Below are positions 27,753-42,700 of a stretch of 64,000 nt of DNA, one piece after another. This DNA is from Tridacna crocea. Taxonomy: Eukaryota > Mollusca > Bivalvia > Cardiida > Cardiidae. The position numbers were made by a program, and so were the translations under genes. Position 1 is the stretch's first letter, and the number at the start of each line of letters is the position of its first letter. The notes under the pieces are model-generated. The model had not been told where the DNA came from. It saw only the letters and a program-made list of their open reading frames with translations, and did no database searches. The stretch is from contig OX031072.1 in assembly GCA_943736015.1 (NCBI GenBank), positions 2,817,501 to 2,881,500 of the forward strand, written 5' to 3'.

Positions 27753-30700
27753 GTGTGTGTATGTATGTATGTACAGTCCGCTCCACATATTACGAGATTG
27801 GTTTCAAAGAGATACTGCTTATAACGTAAATCTCGCTAAGTCCCTGCAGAATCCCTTCTTTTTTTCTTTTATTTCATACCTCATAGAACGAGATCCGTTA
27901 CGGCGAGATATCGGCTACAACGTAAAAATAGTCAAGGCCCCCAACATAAATTTCCCACCTTACAAGGAGGTCCATTGATAAAATACGTCATCTGCGTTAG
28001 TTTGTCACCATGCAAGGCAATTATCGAATAATTATCGGATTAACTGTCTAACATTACACTATTGTCGCGTTTTGGATATGTTTGAGCTACGGGCTAAATT
28101 GATCCGTTGGTGATTAAATATTATCACACATTTTTTAGCAGTTTATACGTGTAGCTTATTACTGACCAGTTCTGATGGATGAAATGGAAACTTTATGCCG
28201 GTTCTTTGAGAGCGAGTCGGACATAGATCAGGGCACGTTTTCAAATTTAGAGAGTATTGAAAAATTACTGGAGAATAAAATCAAAACAAAAAAAAAAAAG
28301 GCAATCTAAAATAACAGCATTCTTCAAATAAATGTATATTTTATCTTTAAAATGCTAACATTCGCGTTTAAATATCTCGTAAATACATATAATGTACAAT
28401 TGTACAGTAGATCGATAGAGTTATCTGTCTTTGTATACTCTTCAAAAAGAAGGTAATTAGCTTCTTCCAGTGTAAACGAAAGTAAACAGTATGAAAGTCT
28501 GTATCCTTACTTATCCTTACGATGTTTGGTTTCTGATTTGGTTATAACGAGACCCGGTTACAACGAGGTAATACTTCTTGTCCCCCCCGATCTCGCTGTA
28601 TCTGGAGTGCACTGTATGTATCAAATAAGTATTTGTATTGTACCCATGCAATACTTGTATGTGCCAACAAAATACTTGAACTTTACACATACAATACTTG
28701 CATTGTACCTATGCCATACTTTTACTGTGCCTATGCTATATTTCTATGTACCCATATAACATTAATTTTTTTATAGTATACTCACACTTTGTTACTTACA
28801 TTCTATTACTATATACATATGAAATACTTATATTGGTCGCGTCTATTACTTTTATTGTATCCATCAGTTTTTGCCACAATCTATTAGTGTAACCATGAAA
28901 TACCTTTACTTTGAGCCATGGATGCTCAGTAGGTAGCAAACAGCACTTGAAAAGAGAAACTTTGCACATATATTGATCATATTTGAAGATTTCCAAGACT
29001 CAATTTTCAAGTGTCAACTCTTCTTGGTTGAGGAATTATCTCCCCTTGAACTTGATACTTTTTCTGTTAAAGGGCTGGTGGGTGTATTAGCTCACATTCA
29101 GTGACAGCTCTCGTTTTTTTTCAGGTCTGGGGTCAAGTGAGAACATTAATGGAAAAGAATGCCAGTTTAGAGTCAACAAAAAGATCACTTGAGGATGAGG
29201 TTGAAAGGGTAAGTTACATGTCTTTTCATTGTCACATATCACGCTCAGCATGTTCAATCTGCTTGATTTATGCCCTGTGGGGTGGGGGAGATAGGGTGTC
29301 CTGCTTGGCCCAGTAGTAAAGTGTGGACTCTTAACCCTTTACCACACAACAAAAGTTTTCACTCATCTTTAACGAAAGAATTTTATAGAGAAAAAACTAG
29401 ACATGTTTCAAATGATGAATTTAATTACTGACAGGGTAGAAAACATTTTGGGAAAAGGGGAAAATGCTGGTTACCAGCATTTTCTCCTTTTTCCAAAATG
29501 TTTTCAAAAGCCTTCTTTGTCTGGGTCGTAAAAAGTCAGGATTGTGTGGTAAAGGGTTTACCTCTAGATAGGCCATCGGTTCGAACCCCACTGGATCCTT
29601 TTGTTTTTTTCGTGGGAGTGTCTTTGGGTAAGACATTTCACAGCCTTAGCCTAGTATTGGTAAAACCCCAGGAAATGCATAAGTATGTCTGCTATCACCA
29701 TGATATTACTGAAATACTGTTGAAAGTGGCTTAAAACACCATTCAATTAGTCCATCAATAAGACTTACGGAAAGGGGTTTATGTCTGCAAAAAGTATTGA
29801 CTCTTGTAAATGACCCATGAAATGGGTCAATGCTTTTTCTTACTTATAAATTTTCTGTTTGTCAAAGGACTGCTCTGTCTCTCGATTCAATCGGCAGTTT
29901 GAGAAAATGGATTTGATGGATCCATAATACTGTGATGACTGACTTAGTGCAATGTGTGACGGTGATGCATAGCTTTTTATGAAAAAACTCAGAGTAGCTT
30001 TTTTGGTCGCTATAATTCTTTACCACACAAGAAAATTTTAAACTGGTCCAACTTGAAAGCATTTGCAGATGACAAAATAAAGATGACTGAAAAATTGAAA
30101 TTTGTTCTGCGAAGGGTAGAAAACACTGTTGGAAAAGGAGAAAATGCTGGTTACCAGCATTTTCTCCTTTTCCCACAGTGTTTTCAAAAGGCTTCTTTCT
30201 CTGAGGCGTCAAAAGTAGGGATTGTGTAGTGAGTTAAAATGGTGATTTTGCAGTGAATGCATACAGTGAGTGTAAGAGCTAACTATTGACAAATCATGTA
30301 AGTGCTAACTATTGACAAATCCTGTAAGTGCTAACTATTGACAAATCTTGTAAGTGCTAACTATTGACAAATCTTGTTGTTTTACTTTTGCAGAAAAATA
30401 GTAGTGTGCGGCAGGTTGAATCAACATACGTCCAGTCCAAAGCTAGTCATGAATCTACCATGAAGGCACTACAGAGTCGAGCAGATGCTGCAGAAAGAAG
30501 GGTAATTATTACACTTTGTGTTATTTCCACAAATGCACCAATTTCTATAAGTACACTTGCACCCTGATATTGATTTTCCATTGAAGGGTAACACCAGACC
30601 TTAAAGAAATCTGTCTGATAAGCTGCAACGAGAAACAGTTAATCCTTTTTAACAGCCAAAATAGAACCAGAAAACTAACATCTTTAGACAGATCACTTTT

Positions 30701-33700
30701 AAACACAGACACTTCCAATCAAATTTTTAATTTTTGAATTTTTATTAAGGTAGTTTGATTCAGACGGCTTCTGTACATAGATAGTAGCTAGGACAGATCT
30801 GATTGTAAATTACAGCTAACCTATTTTGTGAATCAACAGCAGGATGCCAGTTTTGTTAAACATTTTTTGATTGGTACATAAACACACATGATTGTCCAAT
30901 GGCTGTCATCCATAGATTGGATGTTGCTTGTTGGTTTTCAAACAGCCAAGAGATACACAATGTTTTTTTTTTTCTTAATGCTTTATAACAGTGAAACTAG
31001 AAACTGTTTACTTCTTCCTCCAATTATACCATCATCCTTTTATGTATCACCTTCAATTATGTATCAGAACTTGCTGATTATTTACTAAAAGATATTTTTG
31101 TCTGACCTTATTTTTGAAATTTGAGGTTAACAGGATTCTTTTTTTTTATTGGGAGGGCCAGGGGATTGAGAAAGAAAAGTCTTCTTCTGGGTCTTCAAAC
31201 CTCAGGATTGTTTGAGTAAGGGTAAATCCTAGCCAGTGTTCATTGACATAAATATTGTGACACAATATCTAACTTTTTTTAGGACATTGAATTTAAGATT
31301 CTAAGACTATACTAGTGGCTGTACTGTAAAACTGGAAATTTTTGTATTTTGGAAATCTTCATGGTTTTTGCGAATCAAAAACCACAGAGGTATTCACCAG
31401 CGACCAAGGTATATTTTACCTAGACATCAGGTTTTGTGGGAGAGATTGACAGGGACCATTGTCAACATCAATGAGGGCTTGTTTTTCATCAGAGTCGACC
31501 AAAATACAACTACACATTTAAATATGTTTCTTCCAAGTGCATATATGTTAAATTGAATGATAATGATGATAGTTCTAGCAGAAATATAAACATGCTCAAG
31601 GTCCGTATTTTGTTATTTGCAAAAGCAACACAATAATATCCACTTTTACAGTAATGTGCTATTTGTGGTAAACCTTTCTGTTGTTCATTAACATATTAGG
31701 AAGATCTATCGTATTTTGTCTGAGAGTATCTTGGACTAAGATACAATTCAAAGTAACATTTGCTCAAATTATATAACTCTTTCTTTTTTAAGAGGTAAAT
31801 CAAATTACTGATCCTTTAATAATAATAATTATTTATCATCATTATCATCATCATCATCAAACTTTAAATCTTACTTTTCCAAAAGTCCTCCTCACATATT
31901 ATTCTGTGAACAAAAGACAAATTTTAGATGCCAGGACCACAGAATTGAAAGCTGCAGCAGGCTTCAATTTCGAAAGTTGTGCAACAAAAGTGAAGTTCTT
32001 TGACAGGATGGTAATAGATGTTGGAAAAGGAGAAAATGCTGATAACCAGCATTTGTCTTTTGCCTAACAATGTTTTCAAAGGAGTTCCTTTTCAGGGCTG
32101 TTAAAGCTTGGGATTGTGTGGTAAATAGTTAAAGCTCAGTAAATATCATTTGCAATGTTATAACCTATATTTTCTGAAGGCCTCTCAAGTTAAACCTATC
32201 TTAGATAAAGTAAGTAGAGTGGGAATATTTACGTAGCTGTAAATCTATGTATACCTCTGTAAATATACTCTATATTTACTAGTAGAGCAAGCATGTATGT
32301 TACAGCATAATTACAAAAACCTTTAGCAACTTTTATATCTATAGTAGATTAAAAGAATGTCAACCCATGGGATTTAACCCTTTGCCACACAGTCCCAAGT
32401 TTTAACCCTTTACCACACAATCCCGACTTTTAATGACCCTGAAAAAGAGCGCCTTAGAAAACATTGTGGGAAAAGGAGAAAATGCTGGTAACCAGCATTT
32501 TCTCCTTTTCCCACAATGTTTTCTATCCTTTCCAAATAAAATTTCAATTTTTGATTCACATTTATTTTGTCGTCTGCAAATGCTTTCAATTTGGACTTGT
32601 CCAGAATTTTGTGGTTTGGTAAAGGGTTAATGACACTGAAGGAGAAGACTGTTGAAAAGATGTGGGAAAAAAAGAAAAAAAAAAGTTGTGCTATTTGTCA
32701 TCAGGAGATGCTAATTTGTTTTTTTTATAAAGAGAATGAGAAGAAGCAATAGTATGAACAGATGACTTTTGGGTTGTCTTCATTTATACCTGGATAGGTA
32801 GATATCATGAAATAATCAAAATTTTGTTGAAATGGTGATTTAAAAAAAAATATATATATATATGGCATGTATATTTTTTGGAGGTTTTTTTTTTGTCAAG
32901 GATCCTGTAACATGTATTGCTTGCTGTAACCCCTCTATTTCCCTTGCTATTTCTAGCTTTGAACAAAACTATCAATAATGCAACTCTTGTCATGTTGTAA
33001 TATACAATTTTAGCACTTTTGCAAACCTTATTGATTAAGATAAGACTGATTTGTCTGTGCCATCTCGCTTTTGATCGATACTGTTTGATACTTCAGAGAT
33101 GTTAAAACCAGTTATAATGAAATTTTCATTTAGAAAGGAGTTGAAGTTTAATGTGTTGTCCACTGTGGATTATAAGGTCATAAGTTTAACTCTTTACCAC
33201 ACAATCCCGACTTTTAACGACCCTGAGAGAGAAGCCTTTTGAAAACATTGTGGGAAAAGGAGAAAATGCTGGTAACCAGCATTTTCTCCTTTTCCCACAA
33301 TGTTTTCTATCCTATCAAAGACAAAAATGATCATTTTAGCTTCAGTTATTTTGTCCTCTGCAAATGCTTTCAACTTGGACTGGTCTACAATTACCTTGTT
33401 TGGTAAAGAGTTAACCCTTTACCCCATAAGGCATTCCTATAGTATCTGTAATTGGCCCTAAATAGCAGCAAGGATGATGTCGTTTCTTATGTGTATGTGA
33501 TACCTTTTGATAGCATAGAAAACATTGTGACAAAAGGTGAAATTGCTCGTCACGAGCAATTTCACCTTTTGTCACAATGTTTTCCAAAGGCTCCTACAAG
33601 CAGTGCGTCAAAATGAGTATCTATGGAGTAAAGGGTTAACTTGTAAAGACAATACTTGGGTCCTTCTTGTTGAACTGATTGATTGATTGATTGTTTGGTG

Positions 33701-36700
33701 TTTAACTCAGTTTTCAATATTATTTCATATATATCACAGGAACAAGTGCACCTGGCGTTTCTTTTTACCAGTACTCTGCACAATATTCTTTCTAAACCAC
33801 TAGCTGCTTTCCCACATAACCATCATTGAAGCAATGGTCAGCAGTAAGAGAAGAATGAATCCTGTCGCAATGACTATCATCAGTCTTCCGAAAGAAATTG
33901 GGGATCGAGCTAGTGTTTTTGAGTCGTGCAAACTACTGACTGTGCTACTGGGTTTTGCACTCTTGTTGAAGGAAAACACCGAATTCATTTGTATAGCAGT
34001 CAAAGGCTTCACCTATATGAGCTTTATTTTGCTGTTTCAGCATTTTCTTCTGATCTTTCGTTAACGCTTCTTTGCACAATTAGGCCATGCATACAAATAA
34101 TGGAAAAATAACCAAACTATTATAGTTGTGTTGATGTGCCCTACAGCCCTTTTCAAAGAACTTTGTAAGCTTCAATTTGCTTATCAATTATTACACTCAT
34201 TTTGGCCTCTCCCCTAATCCTTTTCACCCAATATTGCATGAAATAGTTTCTCTGTAGTCTTTTCGAACTAGGATCTACTTCTAGGGAAAGACCTAATTAA
34301 GGACTTATGATAGTTTTTGCAAAATAAGTTGTTCCTATCTCACCGCTCAACACTGTATAGGCAATTTCATATGAAAAATTGAGGCAAACTTTCTTTCCGG
34401 TGTATTTTCGCCTCTCACCTCTGCTGAAGCATGTGAGAAAAGTAGTCGGTGGCTTTGGAAAGAAAGTAGTGTAAGTACCGGTGTGAGAAAGCCAGGAAAC
34501 ACATGTGCGTCACCGACCGCCATGATATGACCTTAGCTGTTAAAGTGGCATTAAACCCCAATACAACCAACCAATCATGTGAAAAAACAGCCAGTGGCTA
34601 GGAGTCTTGTGGGTATGTTAGTTCCACTTGCCCTTTTAACTCTTTACCACACGAGAAAATTTTAGACTGGTCCAAATTGAAAGCATTTGCAGACGACAAA
34701 ATAAAGGTGACTGAAAAATTGAAATTTGTTCTGGGAAGGGTAGAAAACACTGTGGGAAAAGGAGAAAATGCCGGTAACCGGCATTTTCTCCTTTTCCTAC
34801 AGTATTTTCAAAAGGCTTCTTTCTCAGGGGCGTCAAAAGTAGGGATTGTGTGGTAATGGGTTAAGTCAATATAAAGGGAAGAAAGGATAATAGAGTAAAT
34901 TTTTTAATGATATGCAGGCTTTTTGTCTGCTTTTGTTGAATTCTTTTTTTTTTTAAATTAGCTGATGCTATACAAAAATATCATAATATGTCAACTTGAT
35001 AATTATACACAGTTATATTTCTATACTGTAGTTTTATAGAAATGTGTGCAGTGTGCCTATATATCAACATTAGTTTTATTATCATTTTACAAAATAGCAG
35101 TAAGGCCAACCCATACTGAATGCAGTTGCAGACAGCCAACAAAACTTGACCCAAGAGACAGGATTTGTCTACATAAGGGTAGAAAATATTATGAGAAATG
35201 GAAGAAAGTGCTGATTAGGGTTAAGATTAAACCTAACCATTTGTCCTTTTTCTAACATAATAATTAACAAGCTTTTTTTAAAGGCTTTTTTCAAATTAAA
35301 CAATGAATTGTGAATTGTTTGGTAAAGTTTTAAAATTTCAGGGGTTCCTTTATATACAGAACTGGGATTTACATGTAGAAACATAAACTTGTAGATGATA
35401 ATACAAATTGCTGTAAAGTGAAGGTGGATGCTTATATTGACTGTTTTCCTGTCAGAAACATGGATTATTTGAAATTCCATTTTTTATCTAATTGCAAAAT
35501 GTTTCAAAATCCTACAAATTACCAATCTAGAAAAAGTGAAATTTGCTTGAATAGCATATTGATAGACAGATATGCAAATTAAGCAAGTACCCACTGGAAG
35601 TCAAATTATGCTTCAGTAAAACATGCACTTGCCAAGGACAGGCGCAGTTCAGGAAACAACTGGACAGCTCTTTTGAAAAGTTTTGACCATGTCAGCCTCT
35701 TTAGACTGTGCAGGCTGATGTAAGTTAGTATCTGTTGCAGATGTGATAAACCCCTTTTTAACAGCACTTGACTTCTGTAGGAACTCATATTATGCTTGCT
35801 TCATACAGGCAATTTGTTTTGTACAGGCGGCCATTAGGTCAGATTTTTATATTATTTAATAATACATAAACTCATATTTCATATGTATATCCATTTTTAT
35901 TCAGTAAAAAGTTAGAGGAAGAAGTAAATATTGATTTGTTAAGTTAAAAGATATGTCAATTTATGATATAGAGGATATTTGCGCCACTGGTGAAAGTATT
36001 ACCGTTGATGTTCACTAGATGAAATAAATTTCGATCTTTCACCGAAAAAAACAATATTATGTTTATTTCATGCTTTTAACACTCTCTGGAAGGAGCTTTA
36101 TCAAAATCAAGTACATGTACAGTTCTTTTCTGTTATTCCCCATGGCATACCCCTCCAGCATAGCAATGCATTACAATAACATGTCAAGCACGAAAAATGT
36201 AGGGTGAAAAATGGTGTCATATTTCTATCTGGTTGTGAGACATGCGAAATTAGCCTTGGCAACATGAACATGAAAATCTGTATTTTTACTATTCGTACCT
36301 GTGAAAGATTGAAAAATATTTTCACTGCTATTTCTCAATATCCTTCTGGAAAGCATGAAATAAATATATTTAATTGATGATGCTTTATGTTAATGGAGTA
36401 TTCTGGTATAAGACTTGACACTGTTTCAGCCTATAGAAGATCAGTGTTAACCATTTACCAAACAATCTCCACTTTTAACGCCCTGGAAAAGACAGCATTT
36501 GAAGACTTTGTAGGAAAAGGAGAAAAAGCTGGTAACCAGCATTTTCTCCCTTTCCCACAATGATTTCTACCCTTCCCAAATCACATTTCAATTTTGGATT
36601 CACATTTATTTTGTCGTCTGCAAATGCTTTCAATTTGGACAGGTCCAAAATTTAGTCATTTGGTATTTTAGTGATGCCATGTTAAAATCTATTGAATGTG

Positions 36701-39700
36701 GAGAACTGTAATTGTAGTAGACTTCATTATCAGATCAAATGATTAACACATAAATCATATTCTACGTATCTATGTAAAGATCTGCCTATGTAAATCATAA
36801 TCCATTTATTTAGAGAACAGTCTGTGTAAGTACTTTTGTATCTGGTTTAGGATCTCTGTGTGTGTATGTGTAGTTTGTTGCAGCTTTATAAAAATCAGCC
36901 AATATCATAGAAAAGTGCATTGTTTTAACTTATTACCAAACAACAAAGTTTTAGGTTCTTCCAAATCGAAAGCACTTGCAGACGACAAAATAAAAGTGAC
37001 TGAAAAATTGAAATTTGTTTTGTGAACAGTAGAAAACATTGTGGAAAAGGAGAAAATGCTGGTTACCAGCATTTTCTCCTTTTCCCACAATGTTTTCAAA
37101 AGGCTTCTTTCTCAGGGTTGTTAAAAGTCAGGATTGTGTGATAATGGGTTAAAAGTCATTCAGTATAAGGTCTCTTATGATTAGCCCTTTTTCATACTTG
37201 GTATCTTTATACATGAATTTTTTTTCATCTGCATGTACCTCATAAATGTGAAATCAGGTCTATTCCACATGTGTTGCCTCAGTTTAGAGACTTTTTCATA
37301 TCTGCTAAATGTTAAGATTTATCTGAGTAAGGTACCGGTATATAATTTGTCTTGCTTGAAAACAATTTATAATTGTTTCACTGTAGATATTCAGAGCCCA
37401 TTCATTCAATAGTAGGACCAGTCTGTATCTAGACTGTCCTTGGATGAGAAAGGTAGGAGAGTAGAGTATCTGGATTGGGTTGTCATAAATACTGTCACAC
37501 TGTAATGCCAGTTTGTGGATCAGTGATGTACATGAATGTCACTTTTCTCATGTGATACACCTTGTAATGCTTTTTTGCCATCTTGGTCTGCAATCAACAA
37601 CCATTCTTAAGAACAATCTTTGTCTTATTCCTCCAAGATTTTCTGACAGTGAAAGTAACAGAACTTATGATTGGCTAAACCATATGGTTTAGCCAATCAT
37701 AAGTTCTGTTACTTTCACACTGACAAAATTCTGAAGAATAAGACTAAGAATGTTCTTGAGAAAGGTTGATGAATACAGATCCTGGTCCCTCTAGTTTGAT
37801 TTTGTCTCGTAATAAATAGAAAATATGTAAGCAACAGAAATGCAAAGAAAGGTGAAATAGTATGACAGTTTATCATTTTGTCAAGTTTTTTCTTCCATAT
37901 ACCTGGACAGGAAATTAACCTTTAATATTGTGTTTTTAAGAGCAAAGAATACCCAAAACAGGCCACAAAGATGATGGAAAATGAAAAAGTTACTAAACTT
38001 TTTACAAACAACAAAATTAAAGACTTGTTCAGATTGAAAGCATTTTCAGATGATATTTACAGTAAATGTTGCTTAAATGGTGGGATTAGCTTTGCCAATT
38101 GTGTGAATGCAAGAAAATTTTGGTTACCAGATGTTATCAAAAGCCTCAAATACAAAACAAAAAGATTATAAATAGTCATTTGATAGTAATTAGAGCAGGT
38201 AAAATGGGAATTGGAAGGTTTTCTTTTTCTATTGTGAAAAACATTACTTGTCCAATTTAATCAAAACATGGGTTTATATGGATGGTGATAGTTTCTTCAT
38301 TTTTCATTTCTTTTTACCAAACAGAATTTTTAGAGCATTGTTTGCATTGTTTTACTTTACTTTAGATTTCCTGATGACAATTTGCAGCAGTTGGCCTGGA
38401 AAATGATATGAATTTATTTTAAAATAGTGCGTCTTGAAAGACATTGTGGTTATGGGGAATTTCTATTTATATAACAATTTATAAAATGTAGAGTTTCTGC
38501 TTAATTCATTTTAATTGATAGCAAAATGATCCCCTCTCCAGAGTTTGGGTATTTTGAGTTGTCAAGTTTTAGTGAACATTGGGCAGAAACTGCCATTCAG
38601 CTACATCAATGAATTTGTTGCTTTGGTTCAAATGGAATTGAAAAGATATGATTTTTGCATTCACTGTATTTGATATACCTCCATTATAGGTATTGCTTTA
38701 ATTTTCTTCCAAGCTCAAACTGATTGAAAACTAAACTTTACAATGTTTCACAATTCAGTCTTGAAAAAGACACTTGATAGAATAAACAGGGAAAAAAAAG
38801 ATACAGAATTCTTTAAACAACTTTTTTCAAGACCACATAATTTTGACCATATACAGTGGTGCTTTGACGAGATAAGAGTGAAAATCATCTCAAGGCATAA
38901 AGGTGGTATTTTGCCTCAGGGGAAATATCCCTACTTGAAACATGATTTTAGCAATGCTCCCAAAAAACCATCTAAAGTTGTTCACATTGGGTAAAGATTT
39001 ATTTTTAGTAAAGATGTAATGTTTTTATGGTTTCAGGCTGACAGTCTACAGAGAGATTTACAAGAGACCTCCTTGAAGCTGCAGTCTTTACAAGCCCAGG
39101 TGCACCAGGCTGAAAACTGTAAAGTTGACCTTCTTGAGAAGAAAGATAAGATGACACAATTGAAAAACCAGCTTGATTCAGAAAAACTACAAAGGTATAT
39201 TTTGATACAGTAAAGAAGTTTCAAGGACTTCAACTAAACCTTTACCACACTTTCCCAAGATCCAACACCCCTAAAGAGGCAAGTTGCAAACATTTTGGGA
39301 AAAAGAAAAATAATGCCAATAACTGGGGTTTTCTCTTAACCCCAGAACATTTTCCCTGTATTCAAAAGCAAATCCCTGAAATTTAAACCTTATCTAATTT
39401 GCTGGGCACCTGCTCCCAATTTTGACACATCTTAATTTTTTTTGTTTTGTAAAATAAATATTTAGTTACATATTTTTACTAGTTGTGATACTAGACCCCT
39501 TTATTCCACATTTACTTCAGTTGACCACGTCAGGGTATTTTTTATTACCCAGCACACAAAATGGCTTTCAGAACTGTTAGTACTTTGATTGAACTCTACC
39601 AGCTGACTGAAGCATATAATTGTCCACACTTGTGACCATGTTCATACTTTCTCCATGTTTTCAATGGTATTTTCTTCAGGTTTGTTGAGACAAATGATTG

Positions 39701-42700
39701 TTTGATTATCTGAAACAAGCAACTTTGAAAATAAACAAGTAATGAGCATGAATTCAGCATTAACTATATGAGAAAAACAGAAATACTGAAGAAAAGGTCA
39801 TGCTTTTGCACTATCTCAGTGCTTTACCACATTATCCCAAGTTTTAATGACCCTGAATAATGAACATTTTGTCCTTTTCCCGCAATAATTTTCATCCTTT
39901 TAGATACAAATTTAATCATTTATGCGACTTGTTTTATCTCATCTGCAAATGCTATCTGACTTATTACAGGAATTTACTAGATCAAACAGTCCAGGAACTA
40001 CAGCAGCAGGTCACCATGATGAGACAGCGAGAAAGCAAAGCACTGGAGCAGAATCGAGAGTTACAGCACACAATACTTGACCTTGAGGCAAAGCTTGAAG
40101 AACAACATGATAGGAGTCAAACAGCTTTTGAAATGGTACGCGCACTATGTACAAATTGTGCACCATTTGCATATAAAATGGTATGTGTGGAATTGTATCC
40201 GACTTTGTCTATGTCCACAGGGGTATTGGTAGGGAACACATATAGGATTTACATGAGGGTGTAAAGAGAGTTGGATCTCTTTTCAAAAGATTTTTATTAC
40301 AGAAAAGACATAGTTGATTGGAATCTAAAGCCTCGTGGCTCAGAAGCTGTAGTTTGATTTCAGCCTCTCAGGATGAATTCAGTGCAAAGTTATAGCACAA
40401 TTTATCAAAGTTTTAGGTTTAGGGTCAGCATTTTGAAAATCATGAGCAGGAATTACAATGTACAATGTTAACGTAGATAGTGCTTTTTTACAACACTACT
40501 GACTGTAGTTTAGGGTTTTGGTTTGCAGTGAATTTTCTGTGGTCCCTCTTTTACAGTGCCTATTCTATGCTTATTTAAAACTTAATCTTGATCTATTTAA
40601 AAATAATATACAAGATATGATATGAAATCTTATTTTTAAAATCTGTAAAATCTGGCTTTTGTTTGGTGAATAGAATAGAGTCTTTCAAGTCCAAAATTGT
40701 CAAAACCACCTTTTGAGAATCTGTATGAGAATTTATTTCAGGTCATTTATTAATTACAAAAGCATATACATATAATTTGAAACATTAAAAATAATGGTTG
40801 CTAAAACATCTTGTAGAAATATTTTATCAGAAATACACAAAGTATACATATATATATATATTTAGCAGTGCCTCAATGCCAGATATAAAAGATGTATTCT
40901 TGAGCAGATAAGTCTGAAATTTATGGAACTGGGCCACTGGGTCACTTCATGATAATCTTTTTTTTTTTCAGCGTTAGCCTATTGATTTATACAAGGTAGA
41001 TTAATGCAAAACACAACTCAGAGCTTAAAGGTCTAAATCAAATGTTGTATTTTGGGTCGGTGGCCTTAATTTACTTGAAATAAAGTATTTGTATTCAGAT
41101 TCGTTAACATACAAATAATATCCTTTTAAATAATCTCAAAGGATGTATTTTATGGAATGTGGTATCGCAAATCAAACGTAATATTATGTATGTCTACCTA
41201 TTGCTATTTAAGCAGTTTAATAAACAAATTTATAAGTAAGAACTACAAACATATACAAAATGAATACTTTGTGATGTGAACATGACTATTATTTCAGATA
41301 TTTACTAGAAATCAGGTAAATTGCAGACTATCCCAGAGTGTTAATATTCCTCCTTCATAATCATTTTCTCACAAAAATGTTACATTGTTATGTACAGAGA
41401 AAATTTCAGAATTTGTGCTTTCATTTTTATGTAAAAGAAATTACAACATGTTTCTCAGTACAATTTGCACTTAAGTTACACCCTAAAATTCCTATATACA
41501 CTTTTAACTTGAGAATGTTGATTAATACTTGATTACCCTCACACATTATACTTCTACAAAATGATCCCAATTTTCTTTGATCTTGAGGAAGATGGCCTTT
41601 GAAAAATTTTGAGAAAAGGAATAAATGCCTTTCACCAGTATATTTGCCTTTTCCTACAATTTTTCTAACTTTCTTGTCAGATACAAATCTCAGCATTTGA
41701 TCAACATTATTTTTTCATTCTTGTCTGCAGATGCTCTCAATGAGGACTTATCTAAAATTTTTGTTGAATTGTTAAGTCAACAGTTTAGTTTCATAAAGTG
41801 TAAACACAAATATTTCATACCATAATCCATCTGAAATTAATTACCAGTTTCTTATTGATTATTATGAATGGTTTGTTATAACTTAAAATTGTAGTGTTTA
41901 GAAAAAAAAATACTTCAAGACTATGATATATATTTTAAGGAATGTTACTCTGTTTTGAAAACTATGGTTAACTCTTTTACCAGACAACAAATTATGGACT
42001 TGTCCAAATTGGAAGCACTAAGTTTTGCAGATGACAGTTCAAATGTGCATAGGGTAGAAATTATGGTGGAAAAAGAAGAAAATGCTGGTTACAAGCATTT
42101 TCTTCTTTTCCCATATTTTTTTCCAAAGGCCTTTTCCTTAGGGCTGTTAAGACTTTGCATTGTGGGATACAGGGGTTAACCTTATACTGACATATAACTC
42201 ATATGTTGAGATTTGTCAATGATAGGATAGAAAACATAGAAATAGAAGAAAATGCTGGTTTCCAGCATTTACTCCTATCACCACAATGTTTTTAAGCTGT
42301 TTGTCCTCATGAGAAAATGTGATTGTTTAGTAAAGAATTAAGAAGTATAGAAATTCTCTTGACAACTATTTATTGCCTTGCCAGGATTCAGGAAAGCCTT
42401 GGGAAAAGAGCATGAGTGGTGTTGATCAGGTAGGAAAAAGGAAAAATGTGGTTTATCCATGGCTACCAACACATTATTTTTCTGTTGCTATGGTTACAAG
42501 CTGCTATGCTTTTGTAGTGTGAAAATATTTGCTTTGGTACTTGTTAGACATGTAAAAGTATGTATATATAGATTGTACCCATATAGACTCCCATTTTTCA
42601 TTGTAATGCTTTTCAGCATTTTTCAACTCTTTACCAGATGAAAAAATATTTGACACATCAAAATTGACGGGAGTTGCAGACTATTCAAATGTGTCTGAAA

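Noticed and set aside
33800-34012. Minus-strand small membrane protein
   Set aside because: It ends in SINE-derived sequence and has no promoter, splice or homology support; one hydrophobic run alone is not enough.
38743-38994. 83-codon frame with KKPSKVVHIG end
   Set aside because: No in-phase splice sites join it to the gene and composition is ordinary for AT-rich intron; left as unexplained.
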